Assembly: GCA_947579665.1 (NCBI GenBank)
Contig: CANPUZ010000061.1
Location: 1,054,001 to 1,118,000 of the forward strand
Direction: 5' to 3'
Origin: Sympetrum striolatum
Taxonomy: Eukaryota; Arthropoda; Insecta; Odonata; Libellulidae
Length of the DNA stretch: 64,000 nt
The position numbers were made by a program, and so were the translations under genes. Position 1 is the first letter of the stretch, and each line of letters opens with the position of its first letter. The notes beneath the pieces were generated by a model that saw only the letters and a program-made list of their open reading frames with translations, ran no database searches and was not told the DNA's origin. Positions 1-11,213 of the stretch are shown piece by piece.

Positions 1-2678
1 AAAAGCGACAAAAGATAAATTTAAAGCACGATATGATATTAGTTTCCGCGAAGTCTCTGTTCAGATAAACTGGAGAAATAATAATTTTCATAAAAAAATA
101 TGGAAAGAAGGTGAGAAATATGATCAGTCACTTGATATATTTACAGTAAAAAATAGCAATTCGTTTAAAAAATACGGCATGAAGAAGCAATTGATAGTAT
201 TTTCTTACCTTCGGGATAATTTACTCAACTCTCGTAATCCAAAAAAATAACACTTTATTCCCGATCGTAATCAATACAGAAACTTTACTTCATCAACACG
301 CTCAACACCAAACACAACTCAAACTGTTTATTTATTTTTCTCTCGCTACCATTATTGTCCTTAGCAACTGCCGCGTCGCGTATTTATAATAGTTCGCAGC
401 ATTTCCATGAAATAACGTTGGGCGCAGGAATATTTTATAAATAAGCACTTCAGTCACAATTCCACAATATTTCTTAGGGCAATTGCGCGACACTCGAATT
501 ATTTTCCGCAGCACTTCGTAAACCGACTAAAATCCTTGTATGTTCAGCAAGAAAAACTCGAAGTACAATTTCTTGGTGATAAAGCACGAAACACACTTGC
601 ACTTTGCTAATATAGGTAAGTCCTCTAAAAGATACGTTTTCGATGTGAACATCTCGATTGCACGCGAAGAACTGAAAATGAAGGCCAAAAGCATGACTAC
701 AATCTAATAGAAGTGAACGCCCCGTGTTGAAAGGTGGAAGCAGGACAGGAACTGTGCGAGGCGGAGGATTTTCAGTTTAGGAGGATGGAGGGAGTTAGAG
801 GAAGGGAGGAGAAAAGGAGGAGGAAAGGTGGAAGAAGTTTTGCGTCACGAATCCTCTTCGCGAATTTGTTTGAATGGATAATGAAAGTTCATCACATTTC
901 TTATCATCTCCCTTATGCATGTATCACTATCGCCACTTCATGATAATTATTTAATCGGATTTTCAACTCATCGCCGATCTATTGCCGCAAATAAAGCATC
1001 GCTAGGTAAAGTTATCGATGAGGACTGTTTGGAAATAATATTTTTTTAATTAAAAAATTGCCCTATTTCGATGAAATTTTCTGGGAAGACACTTGAAAAA
1101 TTGCGGCTTATTAAGCAATTTAAACGAAGTAAGTACCTCTTGTAGTTACTGAGATATGTTGATTATAGTGAACCAGGTACAGAAATGGCCTCCGGAGACC
1201 ATGTTTTTTGTGGTAGTTCAGGCATTTGGACGCCAGATGTAGCGGCGATCGACGAGTTTCACATCCTGAAATAAGCGTGATATTCACTAAATTAAGCAGT
1301 GTTTTTGTTGCAAATGTTGCTTTGTTTTAAAAAAAAAGATGTCACCCTCACGTCCGGATAGCAAGCTATAGTTGGTTTTCAAGCTAATTACGCTTCCAAG
1401 GTCTTTTAACAGAAATGGGAAATGGGTGCCTGTTAGAGTTGAAATAAGTCTAAATTGTCCTACCGGGGAAGCGAGGAAACATCAAAAATGGTCGTTTTTA
1501 CCCATCGCTATACAAAACTACTTATAATTGCCAACTAATTGCTTACGAAAACATATAAAACTATTTGACTACTGGGACATGACCACCCTTTTACCAATGC
1601 TTCGTTCTGTTGTCAGTACCTTAACCCTTTCCTTGAATGCTACGTTCTCTTAACATATTCCGTAGGTGGGTGATCCCGTAAGCTAGTGGCAAGGGCATGC
1701 ATTCGTCCCAGAAGTTAAATGTTATCATCCAAGATTAATTCCCCAGACCGAAAACATTACGAGGATAGTGAAGCAAAGTTTATCTCAAAAATATGATAAT
1801 TGCACGATTCGGAAATGTTAACTTTAAAAAGAAAACGAAAACTCGGCCCAATTTTTAATGACGAATTCCGGATGACATTGTTTCGCTGATTTTTCTGGAA
1901 TTCGCGAATTACCACATTTTATTTTAAAGCAAGAGTATGCGTCGGAGAAGAAACCACGAGCCTGGGGCCATATTATGTAACTCGTCGGTTTGGAAGCAGT
2001 TGGTTCGATTTCAAATCCAACCTACTGGAGAAGAAATCGTGATCTCTCACCGACTCGGCCTCTAAATCCTATTTTGCAGCATTGTCGGGCAGAAAACTAC
2101 CAAACCGACTGCCCCCACCCACTTTAAGGGGAAACATCGCAGCATTTCCGAAAGTGACGGTCACGTGCTTCATCTCAACCAATGAGAGGGCAAACGAGTA
2201 GACAAATGAAGAATGAAACAAGGCGTGTAAAAGCAGATGTAAATATCGATGTTATGTATGAAATTTTAGGTAACTAAGATTTGTTGTTGTCCTTTGTTGA
2301 TTGCTTACAAAAGTTTTGAAAGAAATCTTACTGGGAAGATATTTATAATTGCATTAGTTAGTTTGTATGGTCTTATATGGTTGATGTTTGAATTTAATAT
2401 AAATTGATCGCAGAAGATATTCCAGTGCCCAAATTCGAGCACACTTATGGTAATAAAATATCGATATCTAATATACTATCAGCCCTACAGTGAATCCCTA
2501 AATTTCGTAATTTTATTAACTGGAAGTCGGTTCGTGATTTTAAGAACTTAGTATCAGTGAAAGAAGTAGAAAATTAGTAAGTACACAGTACCTTCAATAC
2601 ACTCACTGACTGATTTCTTGGAGGTTAGATTTCCACGAATTCCTTTGGTGCTTCATAAAGTTATTGTTGGAACTGTTG
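1..2678. other. Unassigned AT-rich DNA
   Basis: I see no convincing gene here. Short open frames at 332-514 (minus) and 734-943 (plus) resemble no family I know and are of the length expected by chance. One stretch around 2155-2190 carries a CACGTG E-box (2162-2167) and an ACCAATGAG CCAAT-type box (2178-2186) close together, as in some promoters, but no TATA box, initiator or following exon can be defined. Confidence 0.4.
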
Positions 2679-2686
2679 CTGTCTTC

Positions 2687-2862
2687 GGTAAATAGAAATT
2701 TACCCTGTCGGTAAATTTCTAGTTTCTAGGACGTTCAGATTCACTATAATACGTAAAATATGCCGCCATCTTTCAAGTGCCTCCACCTAAAATATCGTCG
2801 AAATCGGGCCAAAACCACTTGACAAAAAAAAAAGGCTGAATGTGTGAAACTAGAAATTTACC
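2687..2862. mobile_element. 176-bp MITE with 8-bp target duplication
   Basis: The element begins GGTAAATAG and ends ATTTACC, and is flanked by identical 8-bp direct repeats CTGTCTTC (2679-2686 and 2863-2870). Inside it, GGTAAATTTCTAGTTTC near the left and GAAACTAGAAATTTACC at the right are perfect 17-bp inverted repeats, and a second, shorter copy of the terminus sits at the extreme left, so the left end looks duplicated. An 8-bp duplication fits a hAT-type (or P-type) transposase acting in trans. There is no coding capacity. Confidence 0.7.
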
Positions 2863-2870
2863 CTGTCTTC

Positions 2871-3805
2871 AAATCAGTTTACTATTGGTCAGCTAGTTAG
2901 ACCTCGATTCGTATAAACGGATAGGTATCTTTTATTTTTGGGTTGGGTTAACTCAATATAAGAATAAAATAAACTAAATCTTAGTAGATTTTCTCAGTGT
3001 CCTGTAACATTATAAAAGCAATACCTACTGTTAGTCCAATATTACAAAGTTTATAAAGAAGTGCAATGTATGAAGCTGAGAATTCATATTGGAACCATTA
3101 GAGACTCTGCTTCAATTCTTTTTAGTGTAGCCCAATGTTCTTTCTATCCACCCTTTTAGCAATATATTAAGTTTTATGAAACTAATACATAAAAATATAC
3201 TATGATGAGATGAGAAATATATGCTTTCCTCCATAAAAAGTCACAATAATTCAAATTTTAAAGAGCTTAAGCTCATTATTTAAAGGCTGTTAGGATAATC
3301 ATTACCTATAAATTAAAGCTAAGATGCAGTGATATTGATGTATATGAATGATGTATTTTACAAAAGGGAAATCATAAGTACATATTTGATTTGATATTCT
3401 TCAAATAAGGAAAGTTTAAATTCAAATAGAATTTCAATTACCTTTTAGCTAGTGATCTAAAGTAACAATTATCTAATACATGTTTCCTGAACACAATTAT
3501 GTGAACCATTATTAACAATAATTGCATTGAACCTATGCTAACACACATTCTTCCAATAAATTTAAGGATAGCATACATCACCCTGTTTCTTGACGGGATT
3601 GACATAAAGTATCACTGAGCTTTGTTAAACTCCTCTTTTATTTGCCCTGAAATACTTGCAATTACAACTTAAACATGTATATAAATACACCCATATCATG
3701 AGAATGTTTCATAAAAAAATTGAAAGTAATGATGCAGCAATGTTTTTAATACTATTTTGCATTTTTAAATCTACCCTCAATTAGAAATTCTCCATTTCCA
3801 TACGG
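2871..3805. other. AT-rich DNA without recognisable content
   Basis: Very AT-rich, no open frame of note, no tandem repeat beyond short A/T runs. At 3805-3855 two short blocks of TAGATAGATAGAAG flank a TTAAGCATAATA spacer; they form the microsatellite-like tail of the LINE fragment on the minus strand that follows. Confidence 0.35.
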
Positions 3806-4260
3806 TTAGATAGATAGAAGCATAATAAGATTAAGCATAATAGATAGATAGAAGTGTTTATTTGCATAGACATTACAATTCTATAACATAGTCAAAATAT
3901 TACAAAATATATATTCATGTAAAAATCACATTAGAGAGACTGACAGGTTATATTATTTACAATAACTAAAAACTTAGTAGATTAGGATATCAGTTAGTTT
4001 TAGGTTATAAAGGTTTTATGACTTAACACTGACATATGAATATAAAGGATTGGCTATCAACCGATGTTCAATAACCATATTAAATTTTTTACAGTCAATA
4101 TGAAATGCAGACTGTGGAAGCTTATTAAAGATTCTAGAACACAAATTATCAGACTGTAAAAAGGTATTACTAAGTCTATAAGGAATTGTATATCTAATTT
4201 ATCACTGGATCTTGGATTAAAACTATGGAATACTGGAATAATATACTTAACTATTACTGG
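3806..4260 (-). pseudogene. 3' end of a decayed non-LTR retrotransposon (LINE)
   Basis: Read on the minus strand, about 4190-4030 gives a protein stretch including SRIFNKLPQSAF, followed by a basic segment and NPLYSY. This has the layout seen just after the RT domain of Jockey/CR1-type LINEs, where 'K..NKLP' is followed about 30 residues later by a 'W/L....YS' motif. Frame breaks and stops separate the pieces, so it is dead. To its 3' side (lower coordinates) lies a TATC/GATA-rich tail at 3805-3855, a usual way for such elements to end. The RT core itself is absent (5' truncation). Identification rests on motif spacing rather than long alignment. Confidence 0.45.
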
Positions 4261-4454
4261 GTTTTAGAGGTATTCATTAAAAAAATTGTTTGCTTTAAAC
4301 CAGGTGTTTGTTTCTGCCAGAGAGAGCCATGTTTCTACTAGATGAAGTGATGGCAAAATAAAACCCAAGTCACTATGACTGAATGACAACCATCTCACCA
4401 GACCTATCACTCTCAATTGGATAGGATAGTACAATAAAAGTATTCTCATACTTA

Positions 4455-6730
4455 ATGTGCAGTGCTTAAGGAATAATATGTTACAGCTTGAAACACATTT
4501 AAGTTTATCAAAACATAGCTTTCCATGTTTTACTGAACACTGGCTATGGAGTGATGGAATTGAGTTTTATAAAATTCAGGATTATAGTCTCTCAGCAACT
4601 CATTACCATAAATCTCTTACAAATGGTGGCCTCTGTGCTTTTGCCTCAAAATTGAATGCAAATCCTTAAATGTCAAACGCTTTTACATTGACTCTCATTT
4701 CGAAGTTGCTGCAATAATTGCGAAAAATTCGAAATTAATTTTATTTCCAATTATCATTCTCCTAATGGGGATCCTGACATTTTTTGCAAGCAGTTAGAAA
4801 AGTTTCTGATAAATTTGCAGAAATACAAATCAAACATTGTGATTGGTACTGTTTTGAACACAGATATGAGTAGTCCACAATTAGCAATAAGTTTGAGAGT
4901 CTCTATCAATCTTTTAACCTATCATGTATTAATCATGAGCCTACAAGGAAAAGTGTTTGTCTTAAACAATATCACCTCTTACATTGTTTACTTTTGTACG
5001 ATTTGGTGTCATAGACCTTAAAATTTCAGATCATATTACCATAGTATTTCATGTGAATTCTGATCTAAATCATTCTAAATTCACATGCAGTATAGTCTAC
5101 ATGTTCTAGGCCAATCACTTCTTCTGTCCTTGTAACATTTGAGGCTCACATTTGTTAAAAAATATTGCGTGTGGTATCTTCCGTGGTCCAATTTGTAAAT
5201 AAGTTCCAATTGTATCTTCCTTTTAAACCATTTTATTTAAGAAGTAAGAGACATCAGGCCATTCCAACATTAACAAGAAAGACTATATATGCTTCATCTC
5301 TTTTTAAAAGAAAACACATCACCAAGCGTGATGTAGCAACATGTATGGCAAATTGGTATTCAACAACATTGTCTCCATTCAATGGGAGTCCTTAAAAGGA
5401 GTTGGTCAATCAAACTTTGCTTTATTTTTTAAACATTCCTCTCCAGTTTTACTACTACTTTCCACTGAAACTGATTCAGGTAAATTGTAACAAGGCACCA
5501 ACTGGTTCACTCACTATAGTTTAATTAATTTTAACTTAGGCATAACAGGATATTTTAATACTTGAACATCAATAATAACATTTAACATGCTATGATAGAC
5601 TGCTGCGAGTCCAATTGCTTAACTCTAATTATGGAAAAAACACAAACAATGCTTTTCCTTACTTCATCAAGGAAATTGCAAAATATTTGTGACCTGTGAG
5701 GCCTCGGCAGCTATATGTTTGTTTGTTGACTTCAGGCTTAAGTGTTGTTCTTGGAATATTTGTGGATCATTAAATATCGTTGACGAAAAGCTTACATACT
5801 TAATGTTCATTATATAGACTGGGTGGCCTGGAACAGTATTAGTTCCAGTAATGTCCTGAATCTAACAACTGATGTAGTTAAGTTTTTAGTATTTCATTTA
5901 GATACTCAGCTGAAGTGGACAGCACATATTGATTAATTAAGCAAAAAACTTAACTCTTCTTTTATATGCTATCTGTTCTAAAGCATTCCCTTAGCATCAA
6001 TGTGCTAAAGAAGGCTTATTTTGTACATTTCTATTCCAATGCTTTGTGTGGAATAATCTTTTGGGGTTCTTCCTCCCAAATCATTAATATTTTTAGATTT
6101 CTACAGTACACTGTCCTCTTTACCAGGCAAAATATTTCCTTCTTTGAAAAAATATGAATTTTCTCCATCACTTCACCAGAAGAAATCATGATCTACATAC
6201 CCCTCAGCAAAATCTAAATACCTATTTTTACTCTCTGTCCTAAAGTTTCTGGTATTAAATTTTCCATATGCCTTACCACTATCAATAAAGAATATTACAT
6301 CTTTTTATGCCTTCAGGAATGCAGTACATAAATTACTTTTTGATAAATGTCTCTACGATGTGGGTGAATCTTTTATTAACTGATTTATATTTTGTGTCTT
6401 TCCATCTTCAGCTTTATACATTGCTTCCTTTTTTATATTGTGAAACTTGTCTTATAATTTACTATGCAATCTTCTGCAGACCAAATATATTTTTATTATA
6501 ATTCCTAACTTCATGTTGTAGAATTAAATTGTTTTCATAAACTTTATTTGTAATTACGTAGGTTGCACGAAAGAGTTCACTATAGAAAAGATGTACTACT
6601 ATGTAAACTATTTCCTACACCAGGTAGACTAATTATAACTCTGTACTTTATCTATCTTTTGTTTTGTATTTCTGACAAGTCCTATACATGTATTTTATCA
6701 TGTTTTTGGATAATAAAGTCTGTACAAAAA
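4455..6730 (+). pseudogene. Decayed Jockey-type LINE (endonuclease plus RT C-terminus)
   Basis: Conceptual translation across several frames recovers an ordered LINE ORF2. At 4455-4669 is the N-terminus of an APE-type endonuclease (NVQCLRNN, then LTEHWL-like FTEHWLWSDGIEFYKIQDY and NGGLC). At 4790-4880 is a segment with a degraded 'G.FNIDM' motif. At 5000-5060 is the terminal catalytic SDH (IDLKISDHITIVFH). At 5590-5660 is the 'NKT..M.F' type segment. At 5876-6080 is the RT thumb (KFLVFHLDTQLKWTAHID, then GIIFWGSSS). At 6160-6380 is the C-terminal region (ALPLSIKNIT, then FRNAVHKLLFDKCLYDVGEF). The YxDD catalytic core is not recognisable. An ATAATAAAGTCTGT signal near 6708-6724 probably marks the 3' end. 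Many frameshifts and stops make it an old, inactive copy. Confidence 0.7.
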
Positions 6731-7092
6731 AATGAAAGGATTTACAATATACAAAGATCAATAAATAACACATTTATTTTCCTCCTATAAGACAATATTA
6801 AAACAAGAGGCTTTGTAAAAATGCATCTCATACATAGATATGCATGGTGAGTATCTGGTATTAATAGAAATCTGTTATAAAATCTTCTTATTCATTAAAT
6901 TACATCCAAGTCTTCAGTAGGTAATTAGCTTGGAACATCAGATTGAAGATTGAATAATTACAGGGTTGGAGAATGAAATTCAAACAAAAATATATATGAA
7001 CAGCGAAAACAATCTAAAACATATATATGGTTAACTTCTCAATATAGAACTTCAAGAAGAAATTTAACTTAGCAGGAGTGTGCTTTAAACCC
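6731..7092. other. AT-rich spacer
   Basis: Between the LINE 3' end and the foldback element I see no gene, repeat or motif worth naming. Confidence 0.4.
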
Positions 7093-7184
7093 AAAGTTGA
7101 ACAAGGAGTGAAACATTTTGACATGACTGGGACCTTGGTTCGAGTCCCAGTCATGTCACAATTTTTCACTTCTTGTTCAACTTT
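7093..7184. repeat. 92-bp foldback with a tRNA T-arm-like apex
   Basis: Arms of about 41 nt (starting AAAGTTGAACAAG, ending CTTGTTCAACTTT) are almost perfectly complementary. The innermost 16 bp (GACATGACTGGGAC / GTCCCAGTCATGTC and flanks) close on a short loop containing TTGGTTCGAGTCCC, that is, a perfect RNA polymerase III box B and the T-stem/T-loop geometry of a tRNA. No A-box or cloverleaf is present, so this is not a tRNA gene. It may be a miniature foldback repeat derived from a tRNA 3' half, and is reminiscent of the box-B modules found elsewhere in the window. Confidence 0.75.
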
Positions 7185-7672
7185 CTCAATATAGGGTTAT
7201 ATTTAGGAATGCTTTGTAATTGAAGTACTTTATTTAACATGATAAGACCTAGGAATTCTAGACAGTGAATTACTTGAATATTTCAAATAGTTTTTTCTTT
7301 GGAAAAAACTTTATTATGGGCTAATGAAAATTTAAAAAAGATTTAAAATTAGAGGCAGCTATGATCCTGCTTTAATGTTTGAATATTGATGATATTTGCA
7401 AGAATTACTTTGGAACAGATATGAATAAACTTCCCGTACAGGAATCACAAATATATTTAATAAATTAATTTAAGAAAGTTAAATAAAAATTTTTATTCCA
7501 GCATTGGAACATAGTTCTTTACAATTATTATTGAAATTCGTACCTTATCTGCAGTTAGGATATCTTTAATAACAACTCTTATAAACAATTACTACAGAAC
7601 AATCTCTTTCTACAGATTCTACATAACTATTTCATAGAATGAAATACTACTTATCAACAACGGAACAGAGTA
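7185..7672. other. AT-rich spacer
   Basis: No gene or repeat recognised. It ends at the TA target dinucleotide (7671-7672) that flanks the Tigger element. Confidence 0.4.
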
Positions 7673-8400
7673 CAGTAACACCTTGATAACACTCGTTTTA
7701 CGAACCTCTCATTACGCAAACAGTATCACAGTCCCGACAGGAACGTATAGTGTCTTACGGGGTTTTGGTCGTTTAAAACGAATCTCGGTTAAGACGAATT
7801 TCGAACAGTTTCCTCCATCCCTTTAATCATATAGTTCGCTTGAGGCGAACTAGTTAGCTATGAGGCGAACTGCCTGGCAGAATAAGAACCATGGCTGGGA
7901 GGATAATGCGTTGCCTTGGTCCCTCGTTTTGAAACGATAACCCAAGACAATGTAAGGCATCCAAGAAAATGCAAGGAACCCAATGAGATAGTGAGACTGT
8001 TTGGCAAGGAGTGAGCCAGGGAGTAAGTTCGGATGAATTTTCTTAGTCTTCTCGTGTCGACGACTGTGAGTGAGTCTTTACTGAACAACTGTAGCTACAG
8101 GAACAAAATATCCTTTTGCAATGAGCAAACGAAAGCAAATGAGTATTGATCTTCAAACGAAGCATAAAATATTAAGTGAGGTGGAACGCGAAGCACGGAC
8201 GAAAACTCAGATTGCCCACGATTTTGGTATTCCAAAATCTACATCGTCAACGATAATCAAAAATCGCGGAAACATTGACGAAGCGGTAGCGTCAGGAGGT
8301 GTTGAGCTGAAAGGAAAGCGCATGCGTTGATCGCATTTTAAGGATCTCGAAGAGGAATTAATGGAATGGTTTAAACACGTCCGAGCAGCAGACGTGCCTA
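7673..8400 (+). mobile_element. pogo/Tigger DNA transposon, 5' part, cut by an LTR
   Basis: The left terminus reads CAGTAACACCTTGATAAC after a TA dinucleotide, matching the CAGT...CCTTG..AA style of pogo/Tigger terminal inverted repeats and their TA target site. A GC-richer leader follows, then the transposase N-terminus from 8121. The element stops abruptly at 8400 where the LTR begins, and no downstream half is found on the far side of the LTR retrotransposon, so the 3' portion including the DDE catalytic domain and right terminus is missing. Confidence 0.75.
8121..8400 (+). pseudogene. Tigger-like transposase N-terminus, broken
   Basis: The reading frame begins MSKRKQMSIDLQTKHKIL and continues through AQ-type IAHDFGIPKSTSSTIIKN. 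This is the CENP-B/pogo-type helix-turn-helix that binds the terminal repeats; the family pattern is 'KRK...L..K..IL..VE.G....IA..FGIP.STLSTI.K'. An in-frame TGA at 8328-8330 interrupts it (an arginine codon CGA is a likely ancestor), after which the same frame reads SHFKDLEEELMEWFKHVR, the start of the second HTH. The frame ends at 8400 at the LTR junction. Complete family members are 450-600 residues long, so less than a fifth survives. It is a pseudogene through both the stop and the truncation. Confidence 0.8.
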
Positions 8401-8936
8401 TGTCGCGACGACTTTGGGTAACGGTTAACGACAATCGTGCAGTGACTTTTAAATGATTTAATGAGCAATGAATAGATTACCTGAGGGGTGACTCCTAGGA
8501 TACCGACTTGGGGTCGCTGGTGGACCGCGGCCACTATTGGGAGGCCCAGAAGCAGAGCGTCCAACCTGGGGTCGCTGGGGGACCGCAGCAGCTAACAGAG
8601 GCCCAGAAGTGGAACTTGTGGTCACTGGGGGACCGCAGCCAACTGTTAGTGCAATAGCTTGGACGTCGTACTTATGGTCGCTGGTGGACCACAGCCAACC
8701 CTTAGGGCGCAGAAGTCGTTGGGAGTCGGAATCAGACTGTCCCTCGAAACGAAATGCACGGCTTATATAGTCCCCGGAGGCGGGCTAACATTATAATGTA
8801 ACTACAGTTGTGCCTACATTGTAGACACAACGTCGTCCCGCCTCACGGTCGCTACAATGCCGCGCAAACTACAAAGTAGCGGCGTGGAGCTACGGCGACG
8901 GAGTCGCCGAGCGTCTACAAAGTAACCCTCACAACA
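8401..8936 (-). repeat. Left LTR (3' LTR of the minus-strand element)
   Basis: 536 bp, starting TGTCGCGACGAC and ending CTCACAACA on the plus strand. It contains four imperfect tandem subunits of about 60 bp between roughly 8510 and 8720, each with the core GGTC(G/A)CTGG(T/G)GGACC followed by (G/A)C(A/G)GC. This core is itself a small inverted repeat (GGTC/GACC). A TATATAA box read on the minus strand lies at about 8762-8768. The repeats probably lie in U3 and could be promoter or enhancer units. Confidence 0.9.
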
Positions 8937-8946
8937 TCACCCCCCC
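8937..8946 (-). other. Polypurine tract (PPT)
   Basis: On the minus strand GGGGGGGTGA lies immediately before the 3' LTR start (TGTTGTGAGG). A purine run of this kind abutting the 3' LTR is the plus-strand primer of LTR elements. Confidence 0.75.
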
Positions 8947-9347
8947 GGCAATCTAGATCCCGGGGCAGGAATACAGGTGCAAAATACAAAATATCAAAAA
9001 AAGGTACAAAAGCAATTATTAAGGCACTATAGAAATTGCATTAATAAACACTGAACGATAAAAAATATTAGGAACACATATAAAAAGTTTTGAAGTAAAG
9101 GTTCTTGTTCACTTGGCCACTTAGTAAACATAGCACAACATAAAAGTTTTTTGGAGGATCATTCACTTAACAACAATAAAGTGTCCAACACAAATATCAA
9201 ATTAAATTGGAGAAATCACTTTTAGAAAATGGTTTAGAAATGTCCTAATATAAACAAATAAGCAGAAATATATTATAATTAGTTTTTAGGGTAATCACTA
9301 AACACACAATATTGTACTAAAATATCACTTAAAAAAAACACTTTGAT
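8947..9347 (-). other. Non-coding 3' region of the LTR element
   Basis: About 400 bp of AT-rich sequence between the end of the protease-containing frame and the PPT. No RT or integrase remnants can be read here in any frame, which argues that pol was removed cleanly or was never present in this lineage. Confidence 0.6.
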
Positions 9348-11213
9348 TCACACGTATGTGTCCTTAAAACTCCTTGGCAGTCTTTCCTCCTTATAACTGT
9401 TATCCGGCTTCTCGGATGGAAGAACCTTTTCTCCCCGTCGTTTTAATTTTAGAATCTGACGTCGTCTTTTATTGTGGCGCTTTCTTCTATTGCTCGTTGA
9501 TGTGGTAGACGTTCCAACTGTGAGCAGGGTTGCTCCGGAATCTCTCCCTGGGATACGCGGAAGTCCGTCATGCACGCCTCCACACGTGTCTTCCTCCAGG
9601 GAATAGAGAGGGCTGCCAAAGATTTGTTCAAGACGCCTCGCTCTTCTCCCTTCCTTCGTGTCTGGTTTGAAGCCGACATAGAAGTCCTCGAGCTCCCTCC
9701 CAGGCGTCGTGGGTCGTCCATCCTCGGTGATGAGTCTCTTTAATGGATCTATTGCCTCTGGTGGCACATCACTGAAGTCAAACGAGGGTAATAAATCTTC
9801 CCCACCCACGTTTTCCGGCCAGATTTCTACGTTCTCTACGTCAATTTCATTTACGAAGGGAATGGTTAGACCTTCGTCAAACATTCCATCCTCGTTGCCG
9901 CTACTCCATGGAACTGCATCTTGGAGAATAGACGGCGCTGCTTTGTCCTCGACTTTCCCTCTCGCCGGCATCTCCATATTACTTAAGCCGGGGAGAACTG
10001 CATTCCGTTCGTTCACCACGCCATCGAAATGGGGGATGACATGATCTACATGCCCCATTCCGTCCTGTCTGTACGTTTCCTCGACTTGCTCCGGACCGTC
10101 CGTAGCTGGTAGATTGTGGTTGGTACACAAAAGAGCTGAGCAAGACTCTTCGTCGCCCGAAATATCCTCAAGTACAGCAACTAACGGTTCGACGCAAACA
10201 TCCTCTCTCTCCTTCCCTGACTTTTCCCTATCTTTTAAGTCAGAGGGAGCTGTGTTTCGCCCTCTCCCGTCGCCATTGCTTACAATAAATTTATTTTCGG
10301 CGGCCCTATCTTCGCTTAGCAAACTCTTTAGTACTACCTCACTCTCTGAACCCAATGGGGACGCGGCGAGCCTCTCAGCGTCGCTATCACCTCCCTGATT
10401 GACATTCTCGGTGGTCCAAGCATCTCTCATCTTTGACGTCCATTCATCCGGAGGAAGAGAAGAAAGCGTGACGAACTCTTCGTCGTTGCAGGTATCCCAA
10501 AAAGGGTTCGTGCTCGGGCTGGGCAACTCTTCCGTCTCCTCTTGGTAATCTTCATAGTTTCCGTGATCATTCCAAAAAGGATTCGTACTTTGGAATACTC
10601 GCCGTTCCCTGTCTGATCCGTAATTGTTGGTGCTTTCCTTGTCCTTCACTCCTTTTTGAAATAATTCCCCGCTTCCTGTATCCGGAATCGAAATTTGCGG
10701 ATTTGGTGCAGGAATTTCCTCAGGAGTTGGCATCGGGGGGTCATTTTCAAACGATATTAGGTCAATATCTTTACTCCTCACATTGTAAGGTATTAACTTC
10801 ACCGGGCCAAGGTTTCTGTTTCTCATAATTCCGTTATCTAGTGATATCAGACTACCGTATTTCTGCATAAAGTCTAGTCCAATAATTCCATCGAAGTTAT
10901 TTGAGCCAAGATCGATGATTAAGGCATCATGTGGAAGTAATTCACCATTAATTACAAATGGAACATTACATTGTCCCATTATCGGAAAAAGATGACCGGA
11001 GGCACTCTTGACTGGAAATTCGTATGGCGTTAGCTTTAGCGAGCCAAAAGGGAATACCTTTTTGTGAACTATCGTCACTGCCGCTCCGGTGTCCACTAAA
11101 AACCTATGCACCTTGCCAAGAATTTCGGTGCTTACTGTAAGGCCGGCAGCAGGCGTTATGGCAAGAACTAATTCTCCCCCGACCGCATGGTCGGGGATAT
11201 CACGTTTCCCTGG
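9348..11213 (-). CDS. Aspartic protease fused to a long acidic, NPF-bearing tail
   Basis: The frame is open from 11213 (just after a TGA at 11216-11214) to 9348, about 620 codons, and overlaps the end of gag by 14 nt in a different frame (+1, or equivalently -2). It has no ATG at its start, so it is probably expressed by frameshifting as Gag-Pro. A retropepsin follows: FLVDTGAAVTIV is the D-T/S-G catalytic site, GHLFPIMG-type strands follow, and DGIIGLDFMQKYG is the C-terminal hydrophobic ILG-like motif. After the protease come about 450 residues with no known domain: strongly acidic, with STNPFW twice about 30 residues apart. It ends in a very basic segment (NRRKRHNKRRRQ) that looks like a nuclear-localisation or nucleic-acid-binding tail. 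The expected RT, RNase H and integrase are absent. The acidic tail is of unknown function; it is an intact 620-codon frame in a young element, so it is presumably used. Confidence 0.8.
   Translation of the reverse strand, partial: PGKRDIPDHAVGGELVLAITPAAGLTVSTEILGKVHRFLVDTGAAVTIVHKKVFPFGSLKLTPYEFPVKSASGHLFPIMGQCNVPFVINGELLPHDALIIDLGSNNFDGIIGLDFMQKYGSLISLDNGIMRNRNLGPVKLIPYNVRSKDIDLISFENDPPMPTPEEIPAPNPQISIPDTGSGELFQKGVKDKESTNNYGSDRERRVFQSTNPFWNDHGNYEDYQEETEELPSPSTNPFWDTCNDEEFVTLSSLPPDEWTSKMRDAWTTENVNQGGDSDAERLAASPLGSESEVVLKSLLSEDRAAENKFIVSNGDGRGRNTAPSDLKDREKSGKEREDVCVEPLVAVLEDISGDEESCSALLCTNHNLPATDGPEQVEETYRQDGMGHVDHVIPHFDGVVNERNAVLPGLSNMEMPARGKVEDKAAPSILQDAVPWSSGNEDGMFDEGLTIPFVNEIDVENVEIWPENVGGEDLLPSFDFSDVPPEAIDPLKRLITEDGRPTTPGRELEDFYVGFKPDTKEGRRARRLEQIFGSPLYSLEEDTCGGVHDGLPRIPGRDSGATLLTVGTSTTSTSNRRKRHNKRRRQILKLKRRGEKVLPSEKPDNSYKEERLPRSFKDTYV

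Noticed and set aside
8537..8770. Open frame inside the LTR (also at 12730-12963)
   Set aside because: Produced by the GC-rich tandem subunits of the LTR; no homology, and present in both LTRs only because they are duplicates.
9709..10398. Plus-strand open frames antisense to the protease-tail gene
   Set aside because: Shadows of a long minus-strand coding frame; no family resemblance.
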